Shown: positions 44,058 through 52,974, counted from the stretch's first letter. The stretch: 64,000 nucleotides of DNA from JALZAI01 sp038212215 (GCA_038212215.1 JBBQUT010000022.1:15567-79566), one strand, 5' to 3'. A program made the numbers and translations. The notes: generated by a model not told the origin, from the letters alone.

Positions 44058-44464
44058 CCGTGGCAACGTCGGTCGGCAAGATCAGGCTCTACATGTCGAT
44101 GTCGGTCGACGGTTTCATCACCGGCCCGGAGGACGGACCTGAGCAGGGACTCGGTATCAACGGGGAACGGTTGCATGCATGGCTGCGCGACGGCGGTGTG
44201 AGCCCGGGCTCCCACCGTCCGAGCTGCGGCCCGGACGCCGAAGTGTTCGACACCATGATGGCGACCGGCGCAGTCATCACGGGTCGACGCACCTTCGATC
44301 ACGCCGGAGGGTGGGCCGGTGATCACCACAACGGCGTCGCGGTGATCGTCCCAACCCGGACGGTCCCCGAGCACACGGAGCTGGAACTAGTGCGGGCCAT
44401 CAACGGGTCCGACGTGCTCCATCTGCGCTACCGCGTGCACACCGACACCCGTAGCAGCGGCTGA
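44054..44464 (+). pseudogene. RibD_C reductase-like gene, 3'-truncated (first of three in tandem)
   Basis: A 136-residue frame from GTG 44054: MSMSVDGFITGPEDGPEQGLG, then TGAVITGRRTFDHAGGWAGDHHNGVAVIV, the N-terminal two thirds of a RibD C-terminal-domain/DHFR-like protein. After VPEHTELELVRAI the sequence leaves the family and stops. The expected VHGAATAQALLRAGLLDEIELHLVP half is absent. Truncated relative to the usual 190-220 residues, so probably nonfunctional, though the frame is open. Confidence 0.7.
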
Positions 44465-44466
44465 TC

Positions 44467-44800
44467 ATGGGCAGCATCCGTGTGGACATGACGATGTCAC
44501 TGGACGGCTACGTCACCGGCCCGGACGACGGGCCGGGCGCGCCGATGGGCGTCGGCGGGTTCCGCCTGTTCAACTGGCTCGACAAACGCAATGACCCCGG
44601 CCCGAGCGGCGACGTGTACGCCGAGCAACTGACCACCCGCGCGCTGATCTCCGGCCGCCGCACCTACGAACTCGCCGGCCGCTGGGCCGGCGACCGCCAC
44701 AACGGCGTGCCGATCTTCGTACTGACCCACGAGATCCCCGCCGAAACACCTCCAGGCACGGTCCGCTACCTCACCGACGTGACGGAGTGCGCCGCTCATA
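44467..44800 (+). pseudogene. RibD_C reductase-like gene, 3'-truncated (second of three in tandem)
   Basis: Begins at ATG 44467, two bases after the preceding stop: MTMSLDGYVTGPDDGPGAPMG, then TRALISGRRTYELAGRWAGDRHNGVPIFV and GTVRYLTDV. Family similarity ends near 44800. The frame continues out of phase through the next gene to 45315 but encodes only antisense-like Arg/Ala-rich sequence. Like its neighbour it lacks the C-terminal half. The two truncated copies are similar in layout and may come from one duplication. Confidence 0.7.
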
Positions 44801-44869
44801 ATCTTGTCGGCGCGACGCCCGCCGGCTCGACTGAGGAACGACAAGGACAGCGACGATCAAGGGGACAAC

Positions 44870-45418
44870 ATGCGCGAGCTGGTATTGCAGATGGGCATCT
44901 CGATCGACGGATACGTATCCGGCGGCCCCGAGCAGGACATCGGTGGGGGCGAGCCGGAACACCCGGACGTCGTGGCCAGGAAACTGGCGTGGGTCACCCA
45001 GGCTGGGCTCCACGCGATGGGCCGGGTCACCTATGGGGAGATGTCCGGTTTCTGGCCGACATCCACCAGCGAGTACGCCAAACCTATGAACGAGATCCCG
45101 AAGATCGTGTTCTCCAAGACCCTCACCGAGGCCGACTGGCCGCGCACGACGATCGCCAGCGGAGACCTCGAAGCCGAAATCGCGAAACTCAAGGCCCAGC
45201 CCGGCGGCGACATCATTGTCTACGGCGGATACACCTTCGCCCAAGCACTCACCCGCGCAAACCTGGTGGACGAATACCGCCTGGTCACCCGCCCCATCGC
45301 GCTCGGCAGCGGTGAACCGATGTTCAAGAACCTCCCGGTAGTGCGACGCCTCAAGCTGACCGAGGTCACCGCCTACCCCGACGGCACCGTCATCACGATC
45401 TACGGCCGTCCGAGCTGA
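44870..45418 (+). CDS. RibD C-terminal-domain (DHFR-like) reductase, intact third copy
   Basis: A 182-residue protein from ATG 44870 with AAGGGGACAAC upstream. Motifs: LVLQMGISIDGYVSG at the start, GLHAMGRVTYGEMSGFW (NADPH site), KIVFSKTLTEADWPRT, and IIVYGGYTFAQALTRANLVDEYRLVTRPIALGSG. The full family length is present. These enzymes are NAD(P)H-dependent reductases of uncertain substrate, not riboflavin enzymes. It follows two truncated relatives. Confidence 0.88.
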   Translation: MRELVLQMGISIDGYVSGGPEQDIGGGEPEHPDVVARKLAWVTQAGLHAMGRVTYGEMSGFWPTSTSEYAKPMNEIPKIVFSKTLTEADWPRTTIASGDLEAEIAKLKAQPGGDIIVYGGYTFAQALTRANLVDEYRLVTRPIALGSGEPMFKNLPVVRRLKLTEVTAYPDGTVITIYGRPS

Positions 45419-45582
45419 CTCAAGCAGCGTGTCTCGGCTGCATCCCGCTCACCGAGGCAGTAGTCACCGCAATACGCCCTGACTCCGTCCGCCCGGGATG
45501 GCGCGGGTGCTCAAGAACGTCAGCCGCCCGTGGTGGGCCGTCAGTCGGGCGGCGGCACTTCAGGCAAAGGCGTGCATCGCAT

Positions 45583-46353
45583 TCAGTTGGTAGCACCGGG
45601 TCCGGGCCGGTGAGTGAAAAGTCTGCCGAAGCCGGTGATCGGGAACCGATGGTCGGTGTGGGCCAGCAGTTCCCAGAGCAGAACTTGGTTGGCAGTGAGG
45701 ACGGGGCGGTCGAGCAGCGCTTCTAGCGGGTCGATCGCTTCCACGACGCGGAAGCCGTTGCCGCCGATAAAGACCGCGTCAGCGGCGTCCTCGACGTGCT
45801 GTGCCGTCCAGGCACACACGTCCGCCGGGTGGATCTCGACTGGATGCTGCGACAGGTCTGCTGATCTAGACGAGACGACGTCGAACCCCTGACTGGCGAA
45901 ATACGCGGCCCCGAGATCGTTGAAACTGGGGTCGAACCACGGCGCGCCTATCACGGCCACCCGCCGCACCCCGAGCATGTGAAGGGCGCGCACCGCTGCC
46001 GCGCTGGTGGCCGCCGCCGGACGTCCTGTCAGCTCGGATAACCGCGACAGCATCTCCCGTTCGGCGTCGAAGCCGATGACGTAGCCGGAAGTGGTCGAGG
46101 CATAACCGACGACCTCGATCGGCTCGGCGCCTAGCGCGTGCGCGGCGCGGTCGAGGAACGGGGCGGCCGTTTGCGCCGCCAATTCGGTGGCCGATGTCGA
46201 CTCGCGTGTGCCGGCCACGCCCGCGACGCACGCCAGCCGGGTGACGACGTTTCCGGGCGCCATTGCCGCGAATTCCACCTCTGGGCCGGGCGCCGCGTGC
46301 GGCGTCACCACTCCGATCTGGACGGCAGGCCTCGGCGCCACCCCCGATGTCAC
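45583..46353 (-). CDS. Maleate isomerase / arylmalonate-decarboxylase-like protein lacking both catalytic cysteines
   Basis: A 256-residue protein of the Asp/Glu racemase superfamily, maleate cis-trans isomerase branch: PAVQIGVVTPHAAPGPEVEF, EVVGYASTTSGYVIG, GRPAAATSAAAVRALHMLGVRRVAVIG and AVFIGGNGFRVVEAID. In active members the segments corresponding to YASTTS and IGGNGFR carry cysteines (GCTSGS and SCTNLR types). Here both positions have no cysteine, so the racemase chemistry cannot be the standard one. Length and overall motifs are otherwise complete. It may have another activity or be losing function. Confidence 0.75.
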   Translation of the reverse strand: MTSGVAPRPAVQIGVVTPHAAPGPEVEFAAMAPGNVVTRLACVAGVAGTRESTSATELAAQTAAPFLDRAAHALGAEPIEVVGYASTTSGYVIGFDAEREMLSRLSELTGRPAAATSAAAVRALHMLGVRRVAVIGAPWFDPSFNDLGAAYFASQGFDVVSSRSADLSQHPVEIHPADVCAWTAQHVEDAADAVFIGGNGFRVVEAIDPLEALLDRPVLTANQVLLWELLAHTDHRFPITGFGRLFTHRPGPGATN

Positions 46354-46754
46354 CCGCCGCCGATCGCGGCGGAGCGAGGTGCCCGACGTCGTACCGCTCC
46401 TGCTGGCAGATCATCGCGCTGCGCGTGGCGGGCATCCATTCGCGCCAGTCGCCGACCGAGCGGCCCTGGCTGGAACGCCACCATGTCCACCTTTCGTGCG
46501 GGGCGAAGAAGAACCCCTCGCTGCGCGTGCAGGCGCGCCCCCACGTCGGAACCACGCCCGATCACGGACGTCAAATTTCGATGCGCGAGTTGCGGACCCA
46601 TCGCCGGCGTCAGCGTCAGCGTCAGCGTCAGCAACTGATCGTCTCAACCATCGCACACTTCCTCAATCCGCGACGCTAATCGCCCGCAGCAGCCGCGACT
46701 ACCTTGTCTTCCCGCCCTGGCCGGACGGGGGGAATCTCGGCGCGAGGTCGCCGG
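46354..46754. other. 401-bp gap with repeat and possible minus-strand debris
   Basis: No intact gene. A minus-strand frame at about 46400-46530 reads FAPHERWTWWRSSQGRSVGDW, then PATRSAMICQQERYDVGHLAPPRSA, unusually protein-like but of no family I recognise and without a good start. A hexamer, GTCAGC, is repeated four times at 46609-46632. Confidence 0.35.
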
Positions 46755-47168
46755 TCAATTGAACTCGGCGACCGTGATGCCGTCGGGATGCCCGGGTGGC
46801 CATTGGACTAGCTCAATGCGGTAGCCGTCAGGATCGCTGAGCCACGACGTCTTCGGGCCGTCCGGACCGGCGGGGTGCTCGACCGGGTCGGGCAGCAATC
46901 CGGCATCTGTCAGCGCATCGACGCAAGTGGCGATGTCATCGACCTGGACGACGAGGTGGCTGAAGCCGGAGCCGATCTCCACGGCACCGGCAGCTGGTCG
47001 GTGGACGATCTCGAGCGTGACGACCCGCTCATCGGGAAACTTCAGCATGGTGAGACTGGCGCCGTTGCCGATGTCGACCCGACCGACTTCGCCGTACCCC
47101 AGGGTGGCGTAGAAGCTGAGCGAGATCCCCAAATCGGTGACGCGATACGCAGTGTGGAGAGTTTTCAT
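46755..47168 (-). CDS. VOC-superfamily glyoxalase I-like protein
   Basis: A 137-residue protein. ATG 47168 lies eight bases after a perfect AAAGGAGG. It begins MKTLHTAYRVTDLGISLSFY and ends SDPDGYRIELVQWPPGH, the lactoylglutathione lyase-like VOC pattern, with candidate metal ligands His5, Glu in LEIVHRP, His in FSHLVVQVDD and Glu in YRIELVQ. Plausible methylglyoxal or aldehyde-thiol adduct lyase (mycothiol in this lineage). Confidence 0.88.
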   Translation of the reverse strand: MKTLHTAYRVTDLGISLSFYATLGYGEVGRVDIGNGASLTMLKFPDERVVTLEIVHRPAAGAVEIGSGFSHLVVQVDDIATCVDALTDAGLLPDPVEHPAGPDGPKTSWLSDPDGYRIELVQWPPGHPDGITVAEFN

Positions 47169-47199
47169 CCGCACCACCTCCTTTCTTGAACCGTTGCCC

Positions 47200-47646
47200 T
47201 TACGACGGTTCGTGGATTTCGCGATTCTGCGATTGAGGCTCCGTCAGGGTGTCGGCCTGCCGATGCACCAGTTTCCAATCGCCGTCTTCCAATCGGAAGA
47301 TCATCGTGACCCGAAGCGCGCCGCGGGCTACTCCCCGCGCCTCCGTGAGGTTGGACTGGAACCGTTCCAGTTGGAAAACGTAGGCAATATCGGACCCGGC
47401 TTCTTTCTCGATCTCTTCGAATGTGCAACTACCTCCACTGGCGAACCCGTTCGCGGCGAGATCCAAACCCTCTTCAACCTCCTTCCAGCCTCGCCTAAAC
47501 CCGCCGAACGGGTTGGCGAGCGTGATGTCATCACACCGCGACCAGAGTGCCTTTTCCGGCTCCGGATTGCCCGCGAGGAGAGCCGCTACGGCGCCTTGCG
47601 TTCGCTCGACTGCGACACCGAAGTCTGGGTTGGCAGTTTCCGACAT
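47200..47646 (-). CDS. SnoaL-like / DUF4440 nuclear-transport-factor-2-fold protein
   Basis: A 148-residue protein from ATG 47646 with GAGGAGG five bases upstream. It has an NTF2-like pattern: AVAALLAGNPEPEKALWSRCDDITLANPFGGFRRGWKEVEEGL, then SDIAYVFQLERFQ and LRVTMIFRLEDGDWKLVHRQAD. Such proteins are small cone-shaped domains used as isomerases, cyclases or binding proteins. The frame continues upstream into a VOC fragment, but the strong internal ribosome-binding site marks the real start. It lies 31 bases before the VOC gene 46755-47168 on the same strand, likely one operon. Confidence 0.82.
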   Translation of the reverse strand: MSETANPDFGVAVERTQGAVAALLAGNPEPEKALWSRCDDITLANPFGGFRRGWKEVEEGLDLAANGFASGGSCTFEEIEKEAGSDIAYVFQLERFQSNLTEARGVARGALRVTMIFRLEDGDWKLVHRQADTLTEPQSQNREIHEPS

Positions 47647-47667
47647 AACATCCTCCTCAAGTTGCAA

Positions 47668-47745
47668 GAGCGCCTCGGCCCAAAAGGCCGCCAACTGTTG
47701 CGGCTCTGCGCAGTCGATCGTCACCATCCCGATTGCCAGACTCAT
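47668..47745 (-). pseudogene. N-terminal fragment of a VOC gene fused in frame to the SnoaL gene
   Basis: From ATG 47745 the sequence reads MSLAIGMVTIDCAEPQQLAAFWAEAL, the typical first 26 residues of a VOC/glyoxalase-like domain. It then runs straight into LQLEEDVMSETANPD, the ribosome-binding site and start of the SnoaL gene. The rest of the VOC domain is gone. If translated from 47745 a 181-residue fusion would result. Confidence 0.65.
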
Positions 47746-47836
47746 GGCGTCACGGTAGTTCGAAGGCCACTGGGGATCGGTGACCGCGATGAGGCCGGTA
47801 TGAGCGTTGCACACCGGCGGCTGCGATGCTGGGCTG

Positions 47837-48454
47837 ATGCACGCTCCCGCTGCTGATGCCTTCGATAGTGCCGCCCGACGGTTCCTCGAAGTCAGCGCCT
47901 GCGCGACAGGCCACTATGACGCCCCCGGCCTCGGTGAGTGGTCCGTGCGCGACCTGCTCGGGCACACCAGCCGGTCGCTGTCGACGGTGGAGACCTACCT
48001 CGATGTCGCCAGCACCGACTCTGGCCCGGTGGACTTGGCCGATGCCGTGGCGTACTACGTGGCCATTGCCGGCGCCCTGGCTGACACCGCAGCGGTGGTT
48101 CAGCGCGGACGCGCCGCCGGCGGCGCGCTCGGCCAGGACCCGATGGCCGCGTTGAGCGAGCTGGTTGTCCGGGTACCCGAGCGGGTCCGGGCCGCTCCCG
48201 CCACCGCCCTGGTGCGCACTCCGTTCGGGACGATGACCTTGGCGGGCTACCTCCCGACCCGCACCCTTGAGCTGACGGTGCATACCTGCGATTTGGCGGT
48301 CGCCCTCGGCGTCAGCGCCGATGTTCCCCAAGGTGCGGTAGCCGACGTGTTTGCCGTCATCGGTGGTCTGGCCGCAGTGCAGGGAACAGCATCCGCGGCG
48401 CTGCTGGCCTTAACCGGCCGTCGTCCCCTGCCAGCCGGTTACTCGGTCCTCTGA
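47837..48454 (+). CDS. Maleylpyruvate-isomerase-family mycothiol-dependent enzyme (DinB fold)
   Basis: A 205-residue protein from ATG 47837. The four-helix DinB bundle starts FDSAARRFLEVSACATGHYDAPGLGEWSVRDLLGHTSRSL, with the histidine in LLGHT as one metal ligand, and ELTVHTCDLAVALG later provides the His/Asp site. The MDMPI C-terminal part ends in ALTGRRPLPAGYSVL. Such enzymes use mycothiol with a divalent metal for isomerisation or thiol transfer. Single gene, divergent from the SnoaL operon. Confidence 0.85.
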   Translation: MHAPAADAFDSAARRFLEVSACATGHYDAPGLGEWSVRDLLGHTSRSLSTVETYLDVASTDSGPVDLADAVAYYVAIAGALADTAAVVQRGRAAGGALGQDPMAALSELVVRVPERVRAAPATALVRTPFGTMTLAGYLPTRTLELTVHTCDLAVALGVSADVPQGAVADVFAVIGGLAAVQGTASAALLALTGRRPLPAGYSVL

Positions 48455-48508
48455 GGCGCGGGCTGCACCCCCACTCGCCGGAGCGGACCGTGAGCCGCTG
48501 ATCCATAG

Positions 48509-48800
48509 CTAGCCGGACGTCCGATCACGCTCGCTTCTTCGGGCGAGGCGCCGGAGTTGCCGTTCATGCACGCCGGGCTGCCAATCCTTGCCGTACGTGG
48601 CCGATGGGCTGACCCGCGAGTCGCCGGGAGCACCGGCGTTACGCAGAGCCTGCACGTACCCGTGATCCTGCTCGATCCGTGCGCGTACCTGATCAACTCC
48701 GCCGACGGACCCGTGACCCGGGACGAGGACATCGACGTCGCCCACCACGCCCTCGAGTAGCCGCAGCGCGACGACGGCTGTTGCGGTTGTCACGGATTCG
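48509..48800 (-). pseudogene. C-terminal remnant of an MBL-fold metallo-hydrolase
   Basis: The frame ending at 48509 reads ALRLLEGVVGDVDVLVPGHGSVGGVDQVRARIEQDHGYVQALR and SATYGKDWQPGVHERQLRRLARR. VPGHGS with the downstream helix is the last metal-binding motif and C-terminus of a metallo-beta-lactamase-fold hydrolase. The HxHxDH motif and the rest are absent. The remainder of 48455-48906 contains nothing else supported. Confidence 0.6.
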
Positions 48801-48906
48801 TCGGCGACCTGGTCAGCGAGCACACATGAGCCGTTTCCATCGTCGGACCCGTGAAATGTGGTCCGCGAAGGGCTGTCGAGCAGCAGAGCACCGTGGGACG
48901 GACTGG

Positions 48907-49560
48907 TCAGCCTTTGACCAGATGACGGCGTAGAAATTCGATCTCGACCTCGATCGTCTGTCGATGTCCGCTGAGGAATGGCTGATAGTGCCCGCCGGGC
49001 ATCCGGACGAGCTCGCCGAGGGGTGCGGTGGCTGCGGCCTGGGCGCCCGGTTCCGGGGTAACGGATTGATCCTGATCGCAGACGATGACGAGTAACGGGC
49101 ACGCGATCCGCTGGGCACGCCGTCCGGGACGGTAGGTCCCGGCGCGGAGCGCCCAGCGGGCGGCGAGCGATTGGGACCAGTCGCTGTATTGACCGTTCGG
49201 ATCGAGCGCGCGGGTGGCATCGAGCGCATCGGGTGTGGTCAGAATGGCGACCTCACCGGTATTTCCGGCCGCCGGCACCAGGACAGGCTGGCGGCCGACG
49301 AGTCCGCCGAGACCGTCCAGCGCGGCCCGCGACATCAGGCGCACGAGGGCCGACGTCGTCATGTGTTTCGGGGCGTTGGTTGCCGCCGCGTGTCCGTCGG
49401 CCAGCGGAGTTTGAGCGATCGCCGCTGCTACCGCGGGGTTGTCGGCGGCGATGGACAAGACGTGTCCTCCGGCGAGGGCCAACGCCGCAGCAAGCACCAC
49501 CGCGGACCACTTGCCCCGGGGCCCAGGCGCGAGCCAGGCACGGCGATGGTCGTCGTGATC
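48907..49560 (-). pseudogene. Alpha/beta hydrolase gene lacking its N-terminal half and nucleophile
   Basis: The well-conserved part starts LAGGHVLSIAADNPAVAAAIAQTPLADG and ends RMPGGHYQPFLSG..EIEFLRRHLVKG, with the acid in VIVCDQDQSVTP and a late His. In intact relatives GGHVLSIAA directly follows the nucleophile elbow (GxSxGGGHV). Here that position reads VLAAALALAGGHV with no serine, and the strands before it are replaced by unrelated sequence up to about 49560. The frame is open to 49641 but the enzyme cannot work as a serine hydrolase. Confidence 0.65.
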
Positions 49561-49692
49561 GTTCGGCCAGGACGGTCGAGCAGAGCGAGCCTCATACCCG
49601 ATAGAGGCAGCGACGACCCGGAACGTTCCACCGCGGCGCACAGCGGTCTCGCGCGGCGGTGCCTGGAGCTCGGACGTCGGAAAAGTTGCCCG

Positions 49693-50262
49693 TCAGACGC
49701 GAGGGATGTCGCGGTCGGTGGGAACCCATTCGGCTAACAGGATGCGACCATCCAGGACTCGGTGGTCAGCCAGTTCCAGGGCGGCGCACGCCATGTCGGC
49801 GAAGAAGGGTTCGCGACCGTCGGGGCCAGCCAGCAGCGGGAACGTCAAGAGCCGTAACCGATCGACCAATCCAGCGTTGAGCAGTTGCCGGGCGATCGAC
49901 AAGCTACCCATCGTCCGCAGCCGCACCTCGCCGGCCGTCTTCAGGTGCTCGACATGGGAAACCATGTCGTCATGGCAGATGCGAGAGTTCGGCCAGTCCA
50001 CCGTGTCCAGGGTGCGCGAGAAGACGACCTTCTCCGCCGCGAACATCCGGTTGGAGGACTCGTCGAGCGCTTCGGCGGGCAGACCGGCGAGCATCTCGTA
50101 CGTACGCCGACCAACCAGGTACACCTGAGGTTGCGCCAGCTCGGCGTTGATCCACTGCTCGAGTTCCGGTCCGTGATAGCCGAAGTAGCCAGGCAGATTG
50201 TCGCTGCCTGCCCAGCCGTCTACTGACACGAACACATCCACGATCACTGGTTGGCTAGTCAT
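49693..50262 (-). CDS. RibD C-terminal-domain (DHFR-like) reductase
   Basis: A 189-residue protein from ATG 50262 with AAGGGGTACGT upstream. Motifs: VFVSVDGWAGSDNLPG, YLVGRRTYEMLAG, KVVFSRTLDTVDWPNSR, and TMGSLSIARQLLNAGLVDRLRLLTFPLLAG. Full family length. It is a fifth member of this family in the window, after 13015-13439 and the 44.0-45.4 kb trio. Substrate unknown. Confidence 0.88.
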   Translation of the reverse strand: MTSQPVIVDVFVSVDGWAGSDNLPGYFGYHGPELEQWINAELAQPQVYLVGRRTYEMLAGLPAEALDESSNRMFAAEKVVFSRTLDTVDWPNSRICHDDMVSHVEHLKTAGEVRLRTMGSLSIARQLLNAGLVDRLRLLTFPLLAGPDGREPFFADMACAALELADHRVLDGRILLAEWVPTDRDIPRV

Positions 50263-50383
50263 ACGTACCCCTTCTACGTCATTGTCGGGTTTCGACGACG
50301 TCGGCGGACGCTCGACCGTCACACTCGAGAGCTCATTACCGACCTCGGGATGCGCGATGAGCGGACGTGCTTGATATGCCAGG

Positions 50384-50932
50384 TCAACACGACCTGTCGC
50401 TGATAGTCAGCTGTCGGCGGTGGTGGTCGAAGTGCAGTGTGGCGTAGTGGTAGACGTCCGCCAAGCTCATGTCCTCGGCAAAGTACGGATCCCACTTCAC
50501 CGGGAATCGCATCGTCAGACGCAGCGACGCGCCGGACTCGTGATCAAGATGGCGGTGCAGCGAGGCGACCACTCGCCCCAACCACGCGTCGGCACGCACG
50601 GGCCCCACGAGGCTCGCCCCGGCGCATGAACCCCAGTAGTTGATTCTGTGGAAGGGACGCGATGCGCAATCGAGCGTCGCGGCGAACCCACGCTGAACCG
50701 GGTCGGGCGCGCGGCTCATCAGCTTGACGATGAGGCGCAGGTTTCGGGTGATGAGGTAGCCGAACAGCATGTGGAAAAGGAGCTGTCCATTCGTCCACTG
50801 CGTGCCTTCGGACTTGCGCTGCAGGTCGTGGGCCGTAGCGCCGGCGACCAACGCATGGAACTCACTTCGGACGCGGTCCAGCTCGGCATGGACGGCAGCT
50901 CGTGCCAGTGCGGGTTCGACCATGGCACTCAT
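50384..50932 (-). CDS. DinB-family protein
   Basis: A 182-residue four-helix bundle: LDRVRSEFHALVAGATAHDLQRKSEGTQWTNGQLLFHMLFGYL, with His in FHMLFGYL, then HRINYW and the C-terminal metal site YHYATLHFDHHRRQL. This His-rich arrangement matches DinB/YfiT-type putative metalloenzymes that use a low-molecular-weight thiol. The first Met (50932) is used; Met4 is an alternative. Monocistronic. Confidence 0.82.
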   Translation of the reverse strand: MSAMVEPALARAAVHAELDRVRSEFHALVAGATAHDLQRKSEGTQWTNGQLLFHMLFGYLITRNLRLIVKLMSRAPDPVQRGFAATLDCASRPFHRINYWGSCAGASLVGPVRADAWLGRVVASLHRHLDHESGASLRLTMRFPVKWDPYFAEDMSLADVYHYATLHFDHHRRQLTISDRSC

Positions 50933-51404
50933 TCCGGTAGGGGGCCGCCCACGTCGCGCACGCGGCCGTCATTGGATCTGTCGAAGCCACGAATTGTCGA
51001 GGATGCTCCAGAGGCGCCACCAGAGGCCCTGACGTCCCCACGCATCGGCGACAGGCATTGAGGTGGTGTCAGCGACGAACATGGGAGCGGAATTCATCGC
51101 CGGGACGATCCGGCGTTTGCTTCGACTAAGACGACGCCGGAAACGAGGAAAGGCTGCACGAGCGTCCCCTCCCCCCTCGTCGAGAACGACCGTCTGTCAC
51201 GTCTGGATCGCCTTGCGCGCCTGAACCAAGCGAGCGGTAACGCCCGGCTGGCCGCGCTGCGTATGCATTGCGCCAACTCACGCAGAGCGCGTACTGCCCG
51301 ATTATTGGGTCGCGGCGTGCCGGCGTTAAGGTCCAGTCGCGGCCGAATATCGGGGACCAGCTCTTATTGAGCCGGCACCGCATTGCCGTCGACGGATCCG
51401 GGCA
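50933..51404. other. 472-bp region without a supported gene
   Basis: It lies between the DinB gene promoter side and the MocR stop. Open frames on both strands are short and family-less. No hairpin or repeat stood out. Confidence 0.5.
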
Positions 51405-52805
51405 CTAGGCGCGGCACTCGCGAAATGTCGCGACCAGCCGATCGATGCATTCGCGGAAGGCGTGGTCGGGGGGCGATCCGTAGCCGATCACGATGGAGGG
51501 TGGCGCGTCGAACTCGTCGGAGGACCGATACCGGGCCAGGCCTTCGAGGTGCAGTCCTCGTTTTTGCGCGGCAGCGATGACGTCGTGCTCCGTCACGGAG
51601 GGAGGCAACCCGACGAGCAGATGCAGACCGGCCGCGGTGCCCACGACCCGTAGGCGCGGGACATGACTCAGCGCGGCGATGAGGTGATCGCGGCGACGCT
51701 GGTAACGCAACCGCGAGCTGCGGACGTGCCGGGCGTAATTGCCACTGCTGATGAACTCGGCGAGGGTGAGCTCCTCGAAGAACCCGCTGTGGCCATCGGA
51801 CAAGGACTTGGCTCGGAGCACGGCGTCGAGCAGGCCAGGAGGGACGACAAGCCATCCGAGCCGCAAGCCCGGGGCAAGGGTCTTGCTGGCCGTTCCGACG
51901 TACACGACGCGGTCGGGTGCTGCGGCCTGAAGGGCAGGCACCGGGCGGCGGTCGTAGCGGAACTCCCCGTCGTAGTCGTCCTCGACGATGACGCCACCAG
52001 TGGCGCGGCTCCACCGCACGACTTCCTTGCGACGGCGCGGTGACAGGGCGACGCCGAACGGAAACTGATGTGCGGGTGTGAGCAGCACAGCGTCGTCGTC
52101 ATCGAGGCGCTCGACGTGCGCACCGTCCGCGTCGACCGGCAGGTACCTCATGGTGTAGCCCAGCCGACGGATGCGGTCACGGTGCACGTGCAGGCTGTGA
52201 CTCTCCCCCGCCCACACGGAGGCACCCCGGACGCGAAGCGCACTGGCGATCAGGTGAAGCCCGTGCATCGCCCCGAGACAGATGACGATCTGGTCTTCGC
52301 TGACCTGCAGCCCGCGAGTACGCGACAGGTGGGTCGCCAGTGCAATGCGTGCCTCGGGCCGTCCACGCGGCTCGAAATATCCGAACGAGTCTGCGGCCGC
52401 CGCCTCCAGCCCACGTCGCGCGGCGTCGAGCCACGTCTTCCTAGGAAAGCTGGACAGGTCCGGTTGCCCCGGCCGCAGGTCGTACGGTGCGGGAACCGGA
52501 TACGAGTCGATGACCGCCGGCGGTGCGACACGTGGGGCGCTGACGTGCCCGGCGACGAGCGTGCTCGACCGCGGCCTGGCGATGAGCAATCCTTCGGCGA
52601 TGAGCTGGTTGTACACGGTGACCACCGTGTTGCGCGCAACGCCGAGATCGTTTCCCAGCACGCGTGAGGACGGCACGGCGGAGCCCGCTGTCAGGCGGCC
52701 ACGGACAAGCGCGTCACGCAGCGCGCTCTCAAGGCTGGCGCGAACGTGGTCGCGATCGACGTCGAGGTAGAAGTCTTGCCCGAAACTGGCCCACGGTTTT
52801 GGCAT
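51405..52805 (-). CDS. MocR-type (GntR-HTH plus aminotransferase) regulator
   Basis: A 466-residue regulator from ATG 52805. An N-terminal GntR winged helix (about 20-85: LESALRDALVRGRLTAGSAVPSSRVLGNDLGVARNTVVTVYNQLIAEGLL) is joined by a Pro-rich linker to an aminotransferase-I-like domain. That domain keeps the PLP lysine K308 in TASKTLAPGLRLGW and the Asp in IVEDDYDGEFRY. MocR proteins usually sense PLP or an amine and control vitamin B6, GABA or related genes. The divergent neighbour is an esterase lipoprotein. The start codons are 170 bases apart, and the operator should lie there. The frame extends far upstream but is antisense to the esterase. Confidence 0.9.
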   Translation of the reverse strand: MPKPWASFGQDFYLDVDRDHVRASLESALRDALVRGRLTAGSAVPSSRVLGNDLGVARNTVVTVYNQLIAEGLLIARPRSSTLVAGHVSAPRVAPPAVIDSYPVPAPYDLRPGQPDLSSFPRKTWLDAARRGLEAAAADSFGYFEPRGRPEARIALATHLSRTRGLQVSEDQIVICLGAMHGLHLIASALRVRGASVWAGESHSLHVHRDRIRRLGYTMRYLPVDADGAHVERLDDDDAVLLTPAHQFPFGVALSPRRRKEVVRWSRATGGVIVEDDYDGEFRYDRRPVPALQAAAPDRVVYVGTASKTLAPGLRLGWLVVPPGLLDAVLRAKSLSDGHSGFFEELTLAEFISSGNYARHVRSSRLRYQRRRDHLIAALSHVPRLRVVGTAAGLHLLVGLPPSVTEHDVIAAAQKRGLHLEGLARYRSSDEFDAPPSIVIGYGSPPDHAFRECIDRLVATFRECRA

Positions 52806-52974
52806 CGCCTCGGACTGTACTGTCACCGCCGCTCGGGAATGCCTGGAGCGACCGCGTTGCGGTGGCGGTGCTAGTGGGAACTGGCCCGCAATATTCGGCC
52901 TCGACTGGACCTTACCGGTGGCCCGCCGGGGCCGAATACTCGACCAGCATCGGATGTCGAGGATGGGAGTTGCC

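Noticed and set aside
44801..45315. Continuation of the second RibD_C frame through the third gene
   Set aside because: Sequence after about 44800 is out of phase and Arg-rich; the intact third RibD_C gene occupies the region.
46609..46632. (GTCAGC)4 as a CRISPR-like or regulatory repeat
   Set aside because: Units are contiguous hexamers without spacers; a simple microsatellite with no link to a gene.
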